From the NCBI GenBank assembly GCA_937132065.1, contig CAKZNT010000017.1, positions 1 to 33,662 of the forward strand: a DNA stretch of 33,662 nt, read 5' to 3'. The notes beneath the pieces were generated by a model. It was not told the DNA's origin. It did not search any database and saw only the letters and a list, made by a program, of their open reading frames with translations. The stretch is from an uncultured Loktanella sp. Lineage in GTDB: Bacteria > Pseudomonadota > Alphaproteobacteria > Rhodobacterales > Rhodobacteraceae. Both the position numbers and the translations under genes were made by a program. This document shows positions 1 to 8,751 of the stretch, one piece after another (the first letter of the stretch is position 1; the number at the start of each line of letters is the position of its first letter).

Positions 1-1
1 G

Positions 2-391
2 ATCACAGACGGTGACGTGGCCGGCGTCATGCACTGCGCCGAAGCCGCGACAACAGGGATCGACATGTATATGGGCAGCGGCGGCGCACCCGAAGGGGTC
101 TTGGCCGCAGCCGCGCTTAAATGCATGGGCGGTCAGATCATGGGACGGCTCCTGTTTCGCAATGACGACGAAAAAGGACGCGCGCGCGCCGCAGGAATCA
201 CCGACTTTGACAGGGTCTACCTGCGCGACGATATGGTGACGCAAGACGTGATCTTTGCGGCAACAGGCGTCACTGACGGCTCGCTTGTGGCAGGGATCAA
301 ACGAGAGGTCGGCTTTGTGACGGCTGAAACCATCCTGATGCGGTCAAAAACGGGGTCGGTGCGGCGGATGATCTACCGCAATCCCGTCTAA
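2..391 (+). CDS. glpX: Class II fructose-1,6-bisphosphatase, 3' end (partial)
   Basis: This is the C-terminal part of GlpX-type fructose-1,6-bisphosphatase, the gluconeogenic enzyme that hydrolyses fructose-1,6-bisphosphate to fructose-6-phosphate and phosphate. The open frame runs in from the left edge without a start codon and contributes about 129 residues. The stretch beginning ITDGDVAGVMHC, followed by GIDMYMGSGGAPEG and AALKCMGGQ, is typical of the family's C-terminal substrate and metal region. The TAA stop is at 389-391 and recJ follows 50 bases later on the same strand. From general knowledge, glpX next to recJ is a familiar arrangement in Rhodobacteraceae. The truncation is only the window edge. 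Confidence 0.93.
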   Translation: MTDGDVAGVMHCAEAATTGIDMYMGSGGAPEGVLAAAALKCMGGQIMGRLLFRNDDEKGRARAAGITDFDRVYLRDDMVTQDVIFAATGVTDGSLVAGIKREVGFVTAETILMRSKTGSVRRMIYRNPV

Positions 392-399
392 ACCAATTT

Positions 400-422
400 G
401 GGGCGTGGCAATAGCGCGCCCC
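400..422 (+). terminator. GC hairpin between glpX and recJ
   Basis: GGGGCG at 400-405 can pair with CGCCCC at 417-422 across an 11-base loop. No clear T-run follows (TGATATAT comes next), so this may be a weak terminator, an mRNA-processing hairpin or chance. Confidence 0.25.
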
Positions 423-441
423 TGATATATGGTGTGCGGCA

Positions 442-2208
442 ATGACACAGACACCAGATAAACCCGCTTTTCTCAATGTTGCCACCTCCGCCACAGGGCG
501 GCGCTGGGTCGGTCCCTCGATCGAGGAGGACCGGCTGGCCGAGGCGATGGCACAGACCACGCAACTGCCCGCCCCGCTTTGCCGCACGCTCGTGAAACGG
601 GGGGTAACAGCACAGGACGCGGCGCAGTTCCTTGCGCCAACGCTGCGCGAGCTGCTGCCAGACCCGCACGACCTGCGCGATATGGAAAAGGCGGCGCGCC
701 GCTTCCTCAAAGCTGTCAAATCCAAACAGCGGATCGCGATTTTTGCCGATTACGATGTCGACGGCGGCACATCAGCCGCGCTTCTTATCTGCTGGCTGCG
801 CGACATGGGGCTGACAGCAACGCTCTATATCCCCGACAGGATCGACGAGGGCTACGGGCCAAACGACGAAGCAATGAGCGCGCTGGCAAAAGACCACGAC
901 CTGATCATCTGCGTCGATTGCGGCACTCTGAGCCACGGACCGATTGCGGCAGCCGTCGGGGCAGATGTCATCGTGCTTGATCACCATCTGGGTGGCGAAA
1001 CCCTGCCCGATTGCGTGGCTGTCGTGAACCCGAACCGTCAGGACGAGACTGGCGATCTTGGGCATTTGTGCGCAGCGGGGGTCGTGTTCCTGATGCTCGT
1101 CGAGGCCAACAGGCAAATGAAAACCGAAGGGGCAAAAGGGCCAGACCTGATGTCCGCACTTGACCTCGTGGCACTTGGCACGGTCGCAGACGTTGCGCCG
1201 CTGATCGGCGTGAACCGCGCGCTTGTGCGCCAAGGGCTAACCGTCATGGGGCGGCGGCAACGGATCGGGATCACCGCACTTGCAGATGTGGCAGGCATGA
1301 ACGAGGCGCCCAATAGCTACCATCTGGGGTTCTTGCTCGGACCACGGGTCAATGCAGGCGGGCGGATCGGCAAGGCCGACCTCGGGGCGCGGCTTTTGGC
1401 GACAAATGACCAACACGAGGCCACCGCCTTGGCCGAAAAGCTCGACCAACTCAACACAGAGCGGCGCGAAGTTGAAACTGCCGTGCGTGACCTTGCCATC
1501 GAACAGGCCACCGCGCGCGGGTTTGACGGGCCGCTTGCGTGGGCGGCTGGTGACAACTGGCATCCCGGCGTTGTCGGCATCGTCGCGTCGCGGCTCAAAG
1601 AGGTCTCCAATCGGCCCTCGATCGTGATCGGTATCGACGCGGACGGCATGGGCAAAGGATCGGGGCGGTCTGTCTCGGGCATCGACCTTGGCGCGGCCAT
1701 TCAGCGGCTCGCCTCCGAAGGTTTGCTCCTTAAGGGAGGCGGGCATAAAATGGCAGCGGGCCTCTCGGTTGAGGGCGACAAGATCGACGCCGCAATGGCC
1801 CGCTTGGGTGAATTACTGGCAAAGCAAGGCGCAGACAAAATCGGCCCCGCTGACCTCAAGCTTGATGGCATTCTCATGCCCGGTGCGGCAACAGTCGCGC
1901 TGGTCAATCAGATCGAACAGGCAGGGCCGTTTGGCGCTGGTGCGCCCGCACCGCGCTTTGTGTTCCCCGATGTGCAAATCCTGTTTGCCAAGACGGTCGG
2001 CGCGAACCACCTCAAGCTGACGTTTGGCGATGGTCTTGGGGCGCGGATTGATTCCATTAGTTTCGGCGCGATGGACGGGCCAATCGGGCCAATGCTGACA
2101 AATCACAACGGCGGGCGATTCCATTTGGCCGGTCGGTTGGAAATAAACACATGGCAAGGGCGGCAATCCGTGCAACTGCGGCTCGAAGATGCCGCGCCTG
2201 CGGCCTGA
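442..2208 (+). CDS. recJ: Single-stranded-DNA exonuclease RecJ
   Basis: RecJ is the 5'-to-3' single-strand exonuclease of recombination repair and mismatch repair, acting in the cytoplasm with divalent metal. At 588 aa the length is normal. The DHH phosphoesterase core shows DYDVDGG near residue 103 (motif I), a later VDCGT stretch, and VLDHH near residues 178-181. The DHHA1 domain carries GGGHKMAAG near residue 431, and a C-terminal OB-fold region follows. The usual motif I reads DYDVDGIT, so the glycine-glycine-threonine here is a small variation. The ATG at 442 opens the frame and leaves 50 bases after glpX, so co-transcription is possible. Confidence 0.95.
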   Translation: MTQTPDKPAFLNVATSATGRRWVGPSIEEDRLAEAMAQTTQLPAPLCRTLVKRGVTAQDAAQFLAPTLRELLPDPHDLRDMEKAARRFLKAVKSKQRIAIFADYDVDGGTSAALLICWLRDMGLTATLYIPDRIDEGYGPNDEAMSALAKDHDLIICVDCGTLSHGPIAAAVGADVIVLDHHLGGETLPDCVAVVNPNRQDETGDLGHLCAAGVVFLMLVEANRQMKTEGAKGPDLMSALDLVALGTVADVAPLIGVNRALVRQGLTVMGRRQRIGITALADVAGMNEAPNSYHLGFLLGPRVNAGGRIGKADLGARLLATNDQHEATALAEKLDQLNTERREVETAVRDLAIEQATARGFDGPLAWAAGDNWHPGVVGIVASRLKEVSNRPSIVIGIDADGMGKGSGRSVSGIDLGAAIQRLASEGLLLKGGGHKMAAGLSVEGDKIDAAMARLGELLAKQGADKIGPADLKLDGILMPGAATVALVNQIEQAGPFGAGAPAPRFVFPDVQILFAKTVGANHLKLTFGDGLGARIDSISFGAMDGPIGPMLTNHNGGRFHLAGRLEINTWQGRQSVQLRLEDAAPAA

Positions 2209-2225
2209 AAACCCCAGTAAAACCA

Positions 2226-2264
2226 GTGCACGCGCGGTGCACGCCTTGTGCACGGGTTGTGCCA
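2226..2264 (+). repeat. 11-bp-phased GTGCAC array, copy 1
   Basis: The palindromic hexamer GTGCAC occurs at 2226, 2237 and 2248, and a degenerate fourth unit (GTGCCA) at 2259, so each unit starts exactly 11 bases after the last. The first 19 bases, GTGCACGCGCGGTGCACGC, are identical to the reverse complement of the array at 29601-29619. The array lies after recJ and about 77 bases before tRNA-Glu. One-turn phasing of a dyad suggests cooperative protein binding on one face of the helix. I do not recognise the element. Confidence 0.7.
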
Positions 2265-2296
2265 CATACTTTTTGCACGATTTTGTAAAAACCCTC

Positions 2297-2325
2297 TTGC
2301 CCTTCCTGCGCGCTTTTCCTAAAAG
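2297..2325 (+). promoter_or_regulatory. Candidate promoter of tRNA-Glu
   Basis: TTGCCC at 2297-2302 and TAAAAG at 2320-2325 are separated by 17 bases and place a start site just before the tRNA at 2341. The -35 element is fair and the -10 weak, so this is only a candidate. Confidence 0.4.
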
Positions 2326-2340
2326 CCCCCTACCAAATGC

Positions 2341-2415
2341 GGTCCGTTCGTCTATCGGTTAGGACGTCAGGTTTTCAACCTGAAAAGACGGGTTCGACTC
2401 CCGTACGGACTGCCA
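2341..2415 (+). tRNA. tRNA-Glu (anticodon TTC)
   Basis: The 75-base sequence folds as a standard tRNA. The acceptor arm GGTCCGT pairs with ACGGACT (the first pair is G-U). The D-arm includes the run CGGTTAGGA. The anticodon stem TCAGG/CCTGA encloses the loop TTTTCAA with anticodon TTC. The T-arm carries GGTTCGACTCC. Discriminator G and CCA are encoded in the DNA. It decodes GAA/GAG. No integrase or repeated tRNA end was seen nearby, so there is no sign that it served as an attachment site here. Confidence 0.97.
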
Positions 2416-2457
2416 TTGGTTCCCCACCCGCATCTCTCGTTGACCGCGCAGTAGGCG

Positions 2458-2487
2458 TTGATTTGATGGCGGCTTTCCCGCTATACC
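2458..2487 (+). promoter_or_regulatory. Candidate aroQ promoter
   Basis: TTGATT at 2458-2463 and TATACC at 2482-2487, with 18 bases between, would start transcription about 25 bases before the aroQ ATG. The Shine-Dalgarno AAGGGAA lies at 2504-2510. Confidence 0.4.
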
Positions 2488-2518
2488 TTTCACAAATCCG
2501 CCAAAGGGAAGCAGCCCC

Positions 2519-2953
2519 ATGACCAAATTGATCACAGTCCTCAACGGGCCGAACCTGAACCTTTTGGGGCAACGCGAGCCTGAGAAATATGGTGCGAAAT
2601 CGCTCGCGGATGTCGAGGCCGAAGTGACAGAGCTTGCGGGCGAAATTGGCCTTAAGGTGCTGTTTCAACAATCAAATTCCGAAGGTGGATTGGTTGACAT
2701 GATACATTCTGCGCGCGAAACCAGCGCAGGCATCATCATCAATCCCGCCGCCTATTCGCACACCTCTGTCGCGATCCTTGATGCGCTCAACACCTTTGAC
2801 GGGCCGGTGATCGAAGTGCATATTTCGAACATCCACAAGCGCGAAGAATTTCGCCATCATTCGTTCGTTTCCGCGCGCGCTCAAGGCGTCATCGCAGGAT
2901 GCGGAACGCAAGGCTATAGCCTCGCACTCCGCCATATCGCAACGCTGGTTTAA
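2519..2953 (+). CDS. aroQ: Type II 3-dehydroquinate dehydratase
   Basis: This is the third enzyme of the shikimate pathway, dehydrating 3-dehydroquinate to 3-dehydroshikimate; the type II enzyme is a small cytosolic dodecamer. The 144-aa length is typical. The N-terminus has [10 protein letters not shown] followed by the flexible lid with the likely catalytic tyrosine at residue 24 (EPEKYG). The mid-region has [12 protein letters not shown], and [17 protein letters not shown] carries the catalytic histidine of the family. An AAGGGAA ribosome site lies 8 bases before the ATG. The last four bases (2950-2953, TTAA) supply stop codons to both this gene and the convergent neighbour. Confidence 0.96.
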   Translation: MTKLITVLNGPNLNLLGQREPEKYGAKSLADVEAEVTELAGEIGLKVLFQQSNSEGGLVDMIHSARETSAGIIINPAAYSHTSVAILDALNTFDGPVIEVHISNIHKREEFRHHSFVSARAQGVIAGCGTQGYSLALRHIATLV

Positions 2954-3822
2954 CCCATCGCCTGCAATCGCTTGAGAAGCGATGACGTATCCCAACGATT
3001 GCCGCCAAGCTTTTGAATATCCTTGTAAAACTGGTCCACCAAGGCCGTCACGGGCAAGCTCGCACCATTCTCGTCCGCCGCATCCAGACAGATGCCCAAA
3101 TCCTTGCGCATCCAGTCCACAGCAAAGCCATGATCGAATTGATCGTCTAGCATCGTCTTGTATCTATTGGACATTTGCCAGCTACCCGCCGCGCCTTGGC
3201 TGATGACTTCGACAACGGCCTCGCCGTCCAGCCCCGCCTTTTGGGCGAAATGCAAAGCCTCTGACAGACCTTGGACAAGACCCGCAATCGCGATCTGGTT
3301 GCACATCTTGGTCATCTGCCCCGCACCCGTTTCACCAATGCGGCGGCACATCTTGGCGTAGGCCGTGATCACTGGCTCGGCCCTGTCATAAGCCCCTTGA
3401 TCGCCCCCGCACATCACCGAGAGTTGCCCGATTTGCGCCCCCGCTTGTCCGCCAGAAATCGGCGCGTCGACAAAGGCGATACCGTTTGCTTTTGCAGCGT
3501 CATAAAGCGTTCGGGTCACGGCGGCAGAAACAGTGGTATGATCAACAAAAACAGTATCTTGGCCCATGCCAGCGAAAGCACCATCGTCACCAAGACACAC
3601 GCCGCGCAGGTCGTCGTCGTTGCCAACGCATGCCATCACCATCTGCGCACCTTGGGCGGCTAGTGCAGGTGTCGCGGCCATTGCGCCACCATGCGCCGCG
3701 ACCCATGCTGCGGCCTTTGACTGTGTGCGGTTATAGACTGTAACGTCGTGCCCTGCGGCCTGTAGATGCCCCGCCATCGGGTAGCCCATCACACCAAGTC
3801 CCAAGAATGCTATTTTGGTCAT
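2950..3822 (-). CDS. NAD(P)-dependent beta-hydroxyacid dehydrogenase (3-hydroxyisobutyrate dehydrogenase family)
   Basis: This is a 290-aa member of the family that includes 3-hydroxyisobutyrate dehydrogenase and tartronate-semialdehyde reductase, oxidising or reducing a beta-hydroxyacid with NAD(P). The N-terminal Rossmann motif is [21 protein letters not shown] is the substrate-binding signature, and [11 protein letters not shown] contains the conserved catalytic lysine. A GTG lies four codons upstream, but GGAGAGAGAA directly precedes the ATG at 3822, which fixes the start. The true substrate cannot be read from the sequence. Because glyoxylate genes lie downstream, a tartronate-semialdehyde reductase role is conceivable, but no glyoxylate carboligase is nearby and the gene lies well away from that cluster. 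It converges on aroQ with overlapping stops. Confidence 0.85.
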   Translation of the reverse strand: MTKIAFLGLGVMGYPMAGHLQAAGHDVTVYNRTQSKAAAWVAAHGGAMAATPALAAQGAQMVMACVGNDDDLRGVCLGDDGAFAGMGQDTVFVDHTTVSAAVTRTLYDAAKANGIAFVDAPISGGQAGAQIGQLSVMCGGDQGAYDRAEPVITAYAKMCRRIGETGAGQMTKMCNQIAIAGLVQGLSEALHFAQKAGLDGEAVVEVISQGAAGSWQMSNRYKTMLDDQFDHGFAVDWMRKDLGICLDAADENGASLPVTALVDQFYKDIQKLGGNRWDTSSLLKRLQAMG

Positions 3823-3965
3823 TTCTCTCTCCACATTGCGTTTTGCGGATGTTGTTTCACATCACTCCCGCAAGACAAGTCAAAAACCCGCTACCCCTAT
3901 TTTTATTGTATTTTCCCACCTGTTCAGCGTAGGAAGCGGTAACAGTTTTACCAAGGATCATTCCC

Positions 3966-4658
3966 ATGAAGATGCGCGATACATTTATCAAACCAATGCA
4001 CCCCGAGGGCCGTAAATTTGTCGCCATTTTCGCGGCAATCACCCTTTTGCTTGCGCTCATCTCGTCGTTCCTCGGCTGGATCGGGGTGGGCCTAACTGTC
4101 TGGTGCTATTACTTCTTTCGCGATCCAAAGCGTGCAACGCCAACGCGTGAAGGCCTCATCGTGAGCCCCGCAGACGGCATCGTGTCGCTGATCGAAAAGG
4201 CAGTGCCCCCCGCAGAGTTGGGCATGTCCGATGCGCCACTTACGCGCGTCAGTGTTTTCATGAGCGTCTTTAATTGCCACGTGAACCGCGCGCCCATCGC
4301 AGGGGAAGTCAAATCAATTGCCTATCGCCCCGGCAAGTTTTTTAACGCCTCCCTCGACAAGGCAAGCGCGGACAACGAGCGCAATAGCGTTTGCATCACG
4401 ATGGCTGATGGCCGCGACCTTGCGGTTGTGCAGATCGCGGGCCTTGTTGCGCGTCGTATCGTTTGTTTCACCACCGTGGGCGCGCCACTCAATACAGGTG
4501 AACGTTTCGGGCTTATCCGCTTCGGGTCTCGCTTGGATGTTTATCTGCCTGACGGTGTAAACCCGCTTGTGAACCTTGGTCAGACAATGGTTGCGGGCGA
4601 AACTGTGTTGGCTGACCTGACTTCAGACGAGGCCGCACGCGCGACGCGCCTCGCATAA
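3966..4658 (+). CDS. psd: Phosphatidylserine decarboxylase
   Basis: Psd decarboxylates phosphatidylserine to phosphatidylethanolamine at the inner membrane. The 230-aa length fits the short proteobacterial form. A hydrophobic N-terminal segment (about residues 16-45) should sit in or on the membrane. The region with NCHVNRAP and the C-terminal [11 protein letters not shown] carry the family signature. Family members cleave themselves at a Gly-Ser within such a motif and turn the serine into the pyruvoyl cofactor. AAGGA lies 8 bases before the ATG. In many alphaproteobacteria psd is followed by pssA; here a TauE/SafE permease follows after 12 bases instead. Confidence 0.93.
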   Translation: MKMRDTFIKPMHPEGRKFVAIFAAITLLLALISSFLGWIGVGLTVWCYYFFRDPKRATPTREGLIVSPADGIVSLIEKAVPPAELGMSDAPLTRVSVFMSVFNCHVNRAPIAGEVKSIAYRPGKFFNASLDKASADNERNSVCITMADGRDLAVVQIAGLVARRIVCFTTVGAPLNTGERFGLIRFGSRLDVYLPDGVNPLVNLGQTMVAGETVLADLTSDEAARATRLA

Positions 4659-4670
4659 AAGGCAAATCTG

Positions 4671-5423
4671 ATGTTCGATATCGTTCTGATCTGTATTGCC
4701 GGTTTTGCGGCGGGCGCCCTTAACGCAGTTGCGGGCGGTGGCACGTTCCTGACGTTCCCCGTGTCGGTCTACTTGGGCATCCCGACGGTTACCGCCAACG
4801 CCACCGCAACGCTCACGGCTTTGCCTGGGTATGTGGCAAGCGCATGGGCGTTTCGCGATGACCTGCGCGCGCAAGGCAGCCTTGGGCTCGCGTCAATCTT
4901 TGCATTGGCTGTCGCTGGCGGGCTTATTGGAGCGGCCTTGCTGGCTTCAACGTCTGACCAGATATTTTCGGGCATCGTGCCGTGGCTATTGTTGATCGCA
5001 ACGGCCCTGTTCGCGGCGGGGCCGCATCTAACGGCGGCGCTACGCAAACGCGGCATTGCACAGGCGGGCCCGTCCCTTTCTGTTATCGCGCTTCTGCTGG
5101 TGTCGATCTATGGCGGCTATTTCAATGGCGGTTTGGGCATCATGTTATTGGCCGTGTTCGGCCTGTTGGGCTATTGCGATTTGCACACGATGAACGGCCT
5201 CAAGAATGTGATGTCGGCGATCCTCTCGCTTGCATCTGCAATCGCGTTTATCGCTGCGGGTCTTATCGCTTGGGAGGCCGCTATCCCGATGGCCATTTCA
5301 GCAACGATTGGCGGCTTTTTTGGCGCCCGCATGAGCCGTAAAGTCAGCAATGACACCTTGCTGCGCTTGTTTGTCGTGCTGGTCGGGGTCGTGATGACGG
5401 TTGTATTCTTTATGCGCTCATAG
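4671..5423 (+). CDS. TauE/SafE (TSUP) family membrane permease
   Basis: A 250-aa integral membrane protein of the sulfite exporter TauE/SafE family, whose members move organic or inorganic anions such as sulfite, sulfoacetate or other small acids. The N-terminal repeat shows GALNAVAGGGTFLTFP, and the second repeat GGYFNGGLGIMLL, matching the internal duplication of the family. About seven to eight hydrophobic segments are visible. It starts 12 bases after psd with only a poor ribosome site (AAAGGC). Its 3' end overlaps the convergent hutC by 6 bases. The substrate is unknown. Confidence 0.88.
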   Translation: MFDIVLICIAGFAAGALNAVAGGGTFLTFPVSVYLGIPTVTANATATLTALPGYVASAWAFRDDLRAQGSLGLASIFALAVAGGLIGAALLASTSDQIFSGIVPWLLLIATALFAAGPHLTAALRKRGIAQAGPSLSVIALLLVSIYGGYFNGGLGIMLLAVFGLLGYCDLHTMNGLKNVMSAILSLASAIAFIAAGLIAWEAAIPMAISATIGGFFGARMSRKVSNDTLLRLFVVLVGVVMTVVFFMRS

Positions 5424-6119
5424 CTCTGTGCGCATCTGGTAGCCGGGCGCAAAGAGAATTTGCACCTTGGTCACCGATTGCCCGTTATCCCACGTCAGGC
5501 GGTCCATTTTAAACAGAGCGCTTTGGCTGAGGCAGGCCAGAACATCGGCCTCGTCGCGGCTCGCCATCTTGGCGGAAAACGCGATTTCACCGTTGGTATA
5601 GGGCACGTTTTGCAACAGCCATTCGTTCGGGCTGCTTGTGTCGAATTTCACGTCCAAGGCCTGTGGGACGACCGCCGTATTGATCCAGCGGTTTTCGAGC
5701 GCATAAGGCGCATCATCGGCAAGGTGCAGCGCCATCACATGCAAAAGCGGCTGCCCTGCCCCTGTTTTCATCGCGCCACTAATCGCGGGCGGCGGCACGA
5801 TGGTGCGGCTTTGCAGGAGTTGATAGCCATACTTCTGGCCCCGATCCGTAATGTCATTGCGAATGATCGCAATATCGAGGGTTGCCTTGGCCACAGGTTG
5901 CGCGGCGACCCGCGTGCCTGCGCGGCGCTTGCGATCAAGCAACCCGTTTTGCGCCAGTGACCGCAGCGCGCGGTTCACGGTGGTGCGCGCACAGCCGAAC
6001 TCGATCGCGAGATCTGCTTCGTTGGGGATCAAATCGCCCGGCTTCCATTCGCGTGCATGAATGCGGCGCAAAACCTCGTCTTGCACACTTTGCCAGTTGC
6101 GAAACGAAGGCGCGGTCAT
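5418..6119 (-). CDS. hutC: Histidine utilisation repressor HutC (GntR family)
   Basis: HutC represses the hut genes and is released by urocanate in characterised bacteria. The 233-aa protein has an N-terminal winged helix of the GntR type: WKPGDLIPNEADLA, then FGCARTTVNRALRSLAQNGLL near residues 30-62. A C-terminal UTRA ligand domain follows (about 95-233). The start at 6119 overlaps the stop of hutF in an ATGA, so it is translationally coupled to that gene and probably autoregulated from the promoter between hutF and hutI. The strong UTRA similarity to known HutC and its position make the assignment firm. Confidence 0.93.
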   Translation of the reverse strand: MTAPSFRNWQSVQDEVLRRIHAREWKPGDLIPNEADLAIEFGCARTTVNRALRSLAQNGLLDRKRRAGTRVAAQPVAKATLDIAIIRNDITDRGQKYGYQLLQSRTIVPPPAISGAMKTGAGQPLLHVMALHLADDAPYALENRWINTAVVPQALDVKFDTSSPNEWLLQNVPYTNGEIAFSAKMASRDEADVLACLSQSALFKMDRLTWDNGQSVTKVQILFAPGYQMRTEL

Positions 6120-7480
6120 AGCGCATCTTTCAGCGCGTCAATCGTGCGCTTGTAGGCGCTTACGATGTTTTCGCGTTTGATATGCATGCCGTCTTGCACC
6201 ATGTGCCGCCCTGCGGACCAGACATCCGTGACCAGCCTGTCGTCGCCCGCGAAAATCCATGAATCCAGTGCGGTATCGTCTGCCCGCCCCCACATGTGTT
6301 CGCTTGTCATATCAAGTGCGAGCATGTCGGCCCAGTAACCTGACGCGATTTGCCCCGATTTGCGCTGTGTTGCTTGCGCGCCCCCGGCAAGCGCCCCATC
6401 AAACAGGCGTCGCCCCGTGGAGAAATCAGGTGTTGCAAGGGCGGCCCGTGTCCCGTCGCGGAGCCGCTGCGAGTAGTCCAGTGTCCGCAATTCTTCACTT
6501 AGCGAAATACGCACGTTGCTGTCGGACCCGATGGCGAATGCCCCTTGCGATTGCGCCCAGCGCACCCCGTCAAAGATACCATCCCCTAGGCTGCTTTCGG
6601 TGATCGGGCAAAGCCCTGCCACCGCGCCCGTTTGTGCCAATGCTACCGTTTCCTGTGGGGTCATCTGGGTGCAGTGGATCAGACACCAGCGCCCGTCAAT
6701 GTCCATATTCTCAAGCGCCCAATTGACGGGCCGCGCGCCCCAGTGGGCTTCTACTTCCTCCACTTCGGGGATTTGCTCTGCGAGGTGCATGTGGATCGGG
6801 CCTGTCGCAAACGCAGCGGCGTAGGATCGCAGGTCTTGTTGCCCGACTGCGCGCAACGAGTGGGGCGCAACCCCGTAGTTTGCATCCCCCCCAAGATTGG
6901 CAACCGCGCGCGCCGCCCCTTCGTGCAGCCGTTGGAATTGATCCATATCGTTGCCAAAACGGATTTGGCCCGCAGTCAATGTGCGCTGATCGCAACCGCC
7001 GTATTGGTAATGCACTGGCAGCAGGCACAACCCGATGCCTGATTGCGCCGCCGCTGCTGCGACCCGCTCGGACATTTCGGCAAGGTTCGCATATGGCACG
7101 CCTCCTGGTTGGTGGTGCAAATAGTGGAACTCTGCGTTTGTGGCGTATCCCGCCTCGAGCATTTCCATTTGCACAAAGGCTGTGATCGCCTCGATATGCT
7201 CGGGGGTCAGCCGGTCAAGAAACCGAAACATCAGCTGTCGCCACGTCCAGAAGCTATCGTTAGGGTTTGGGCCGCGCCGCTCGGTCAGACCTGCCATCGC
7301 GCGTTGAAAAGCGTGACTGTGCACGTTTACAGGTGCGGGGAGCAACATTTCGACCTGCTTGCCGCTTGCGGCGACACCCTCCTCGACCTTCGAAATACGC
7401 CCGCTGGCGTCAACGCTGATCTGCACTGCACTTGCCCAACCTGACGGGAGCAGCGCCCTTTTCGCCCAAACATTTGTCAT
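6116..7480 (-). CDS. hutF: Formimidoylglutamate deiminase
   Basis: HutF hydrolyses N-formimidoyl-L-glutamate to N-formyl-L-glutamate and ammonia, the first half of the five-step histidine route that HutG completes. It is a 454-aa amidohydrolase. The metal-binding pair HSH is at residues 54-56, QIPEVEEVEAHWGARP lies in mid-protein, and GLCPITESSLGDGIFD and AIGSDSNVRI mark the distal active site with its aspartate. An in-frame extension of 17 residues upstream exists, but GAGGGC lies just before the ATG at 7480, which also leaves room for the divergent promoter. It is the first gene of a leftward hutF-hutC unit. Confidence 0.95.
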   Translation of the reverse strand: MTNVWAKRALLPSGWASAVQISVDASGRISKVEEGVAASGKQVEMLLPAPVNVHSHAFQRAMAGLTERRGPNPNDSFWTWRQLMFRFLDRLTPEHIEAITAFVQMEMLEAGYATNAEFHYLHHQPGGVPYANLAEMSERVAAAAAQSGIGLCLLPVHYQYGGCDQRTLTAGQIRFGNDMDQFQRLHEGAARAVANLGGDANYGVAPHSLRAVGQQDLRSYAAAFATGPIHMHLAEQIPEVEEVEAHWGARPVNWALENMDIDGRWCLIHCTQMTPQETVALAQTGAVAGLCPITESSLGDGIFDGVRWAQSQGAFAIGSDSNVRISLSEELRTLDYSQRLRDGTRAALATPDFSTGRRLFDGALAGGAQATQRKSGQIASGYWADMLALDMTSEHMWGRADDTALDSWIFAGDDRLVTDVWSAGRHMVQDGMHIKRENIVSAYKRTIDALKDAL

Positions 7481-7491
7481 GATGCCCTCGC

Positions 7492-7543
7492 TTGACATGC
7501 TAATATGTATGCACATAACATCATTAAACACACATTATTGCAA
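7492..7543. promoter_or_regulatory. Divergent hutF/hutI promoters with HutC-like operator
   Basis: Rightward: TTGACA at 7492-7497 and TAACAT at 7516-7521 (18-base spacer) lead to hutI. Leftward: TTGCAA at 7538-7543 and TGTTAT (bottom strand of 7515-7520, 17-base spacer) lead to hutF. The two -10 boxes lie on top of each other. The imperfect palindrome TATGTATGCACATA at 7504-7517 overlaps both and differs by one base from the TGTA-N2-TACA core of known HutC sites, so one repressor dimer could close both promoters. Confidence 0.6.
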
Positions 7544-7557
7544 GTGAGTCGTTTTCC

Positions 7558-8751
7558 ATGCTTTTGACCAATGCCACTATCGCCACATTACAAGACGACG
7601 AGAGTTTCGGCCTGATCGAGAATGGCGCAATTGCGCTTGAGGCTGACAAGATTGCATGGGTTGGCGCGGCTGATGCCTTGCCCGAAGCCTATCGTTCGCA
7701 AGAGGCGCATGATCTTGGCGGGCGGCTTGTGACCCCTGCCCTGATTGACTGTCACAGTCATGTGGTCTTTGGCGGTAATCGCGCAGCAGAGTTCGAATTG
7801 CGGCTTAACGGCGCCTCTTATGAAGAGGTTGCAAAGGCAGGTGGCGGCATCGTTTCAACCGTCACGGCCACCCGCGCGGCCACCGAGGCGGACCTGCTCG
7901 CGGATGCCCTGCCACGTGTCGATGCCATGATCGCCGAGGGTGTCACCCTTTTGGAGGTGAAGTCCGGTTATGGGCTGGATCGCAATACCGAGCTGAAAAT
8001 GCTACGGGTTGCCCGTCAGATTGCCGCCTCTCGCCCCATTGATGTGCGCACCAGTTTCCTCGGCGCGCATGCCGTGCCCGCAGAGTTCAGTGGCCGCGCC
8101 GATGCCTATATCGATGAGGTCTGTATTCCAACCCTACGGGCGGCGCATGCCGAAGGGCTTGTTGATGCGGTGGATGGGTTTTGCGAAGGTATCGCCTTTG
8201 ATACCAACCAGATTGCGCGCGTATTTGATGTCGCCAAATCGCTTGGCATTCCCGTCAAGCTGCACGCGGAGCAGCTTTCCAATATTGGCGGCACACAACT
8301 GGCTGCAAAATACGGCGCACTAAGCGCGGATCATGTTGAATATGCCAATGCGGCAGACGCCAAGGCGTTGGCCGTTGCAGGCACGGTCGCGGTCATTCTT
8401 CCGGGTGCGTTTTATACGCTGCGCGAGACGCAGGCGCCGCCTGTTCAGGCGTTTCGAGATGCTGGCGTGCCGATGGCGCTTGCGACCGATTGCAACCCTG
8501 GCTCATCGCCGCTGACATCATTGTTGTTGACCATGAACATGGCCTGCACCCTGTTTCGCATGACGCCGCTTGAGGCCATGCTTGGTGTTACCTGCCACGC
8601 CGCGGCCGCCCTAGGCGAGACCGCGCGGGGCCGTATCACTGCGGGCGCGGTTGCTGATCTGTGCACCTGGGATGCCAAGCACCCGGCCGAACTCTCATAC
8701 CGTATCGGGTTTAACCCGCTTCATTCACGCATCTTTAAGGGGGCACTATGA
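7558..8751 (+). CDS. hutI: Imidazolonepropionase
   Basis: HutI hydrolyses 4-imidazolone-5-propionate to N-formimidoyl-glutamate, the third step of histidine breakdown, in the cytoplasm. The 397-aa amidohydrolase shows the metal pair HSH at about residues 65-67 followed by [12 protein letters not shown], then [26 protein letters not shown] and [11 protein letters not shown], all standard for the family. An AAGTGAG ribosome site lies 9 bases before the ATG. The stop overlaps the hutH start in ATGA, so hutI leads a tightly coupled hutIHGU unit. Confidence 0.97.
   Translation: MLLTNATIATLQDDESFGLIENGAIALEADKIAWVGAADALPEAYRSQEAHDLGGRLVTPALIDCHSHVVFGGNRAAEFELRLNGASYEEVAKAGGGIVSTVTATRAATEADLLADALPRVDAMIAEGVTLLEVKSGYGLDRNTELKMLRVARQIAASRPIDVRTSFLGAHAVPAEFSGRADAYIDEVCIPTLRAAHAEGLVDAVDGFCEGIAFDTNQIARVFDVAKSLGIPVKLHAEQLSNIGGTQLAAKYGALSADHVEYANAADAKALAVAGTVAVILPGAFYTLRETQAPPVQAFRDAGVPMALATDCNPGSSPLTSLLLTMNMACTLFRMTPLEAMLGVTCHAAAALGETARGRITAGAVADLCTWDAKHPAELSYRIGFNPLHSRIFKGAL

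Noticed and set aside
2226..2264. GTGCAC arrays as CRISPR or plasmid-type iterons
   Set aside because: Units are only 11 bases with 5-base spacers, far too short for CRISPR. There is no replication gene or AT-rich melting region attached, and the same array recurs upstream of allE.
2341..2415. tRNA-Glu as an integration site for the downstream genes
   Set aside because: No integrase, no repeated tRNA 3' end and no abrupt base-composition change follow it; aroQ is an ordinary core gene.
7481..7531. Upstream in-frame extension of hutF
   Set aside because: It would cover the divergent promoter and operator; a GAGGGC site and the normal family N-terminus support the ATG at 7480.
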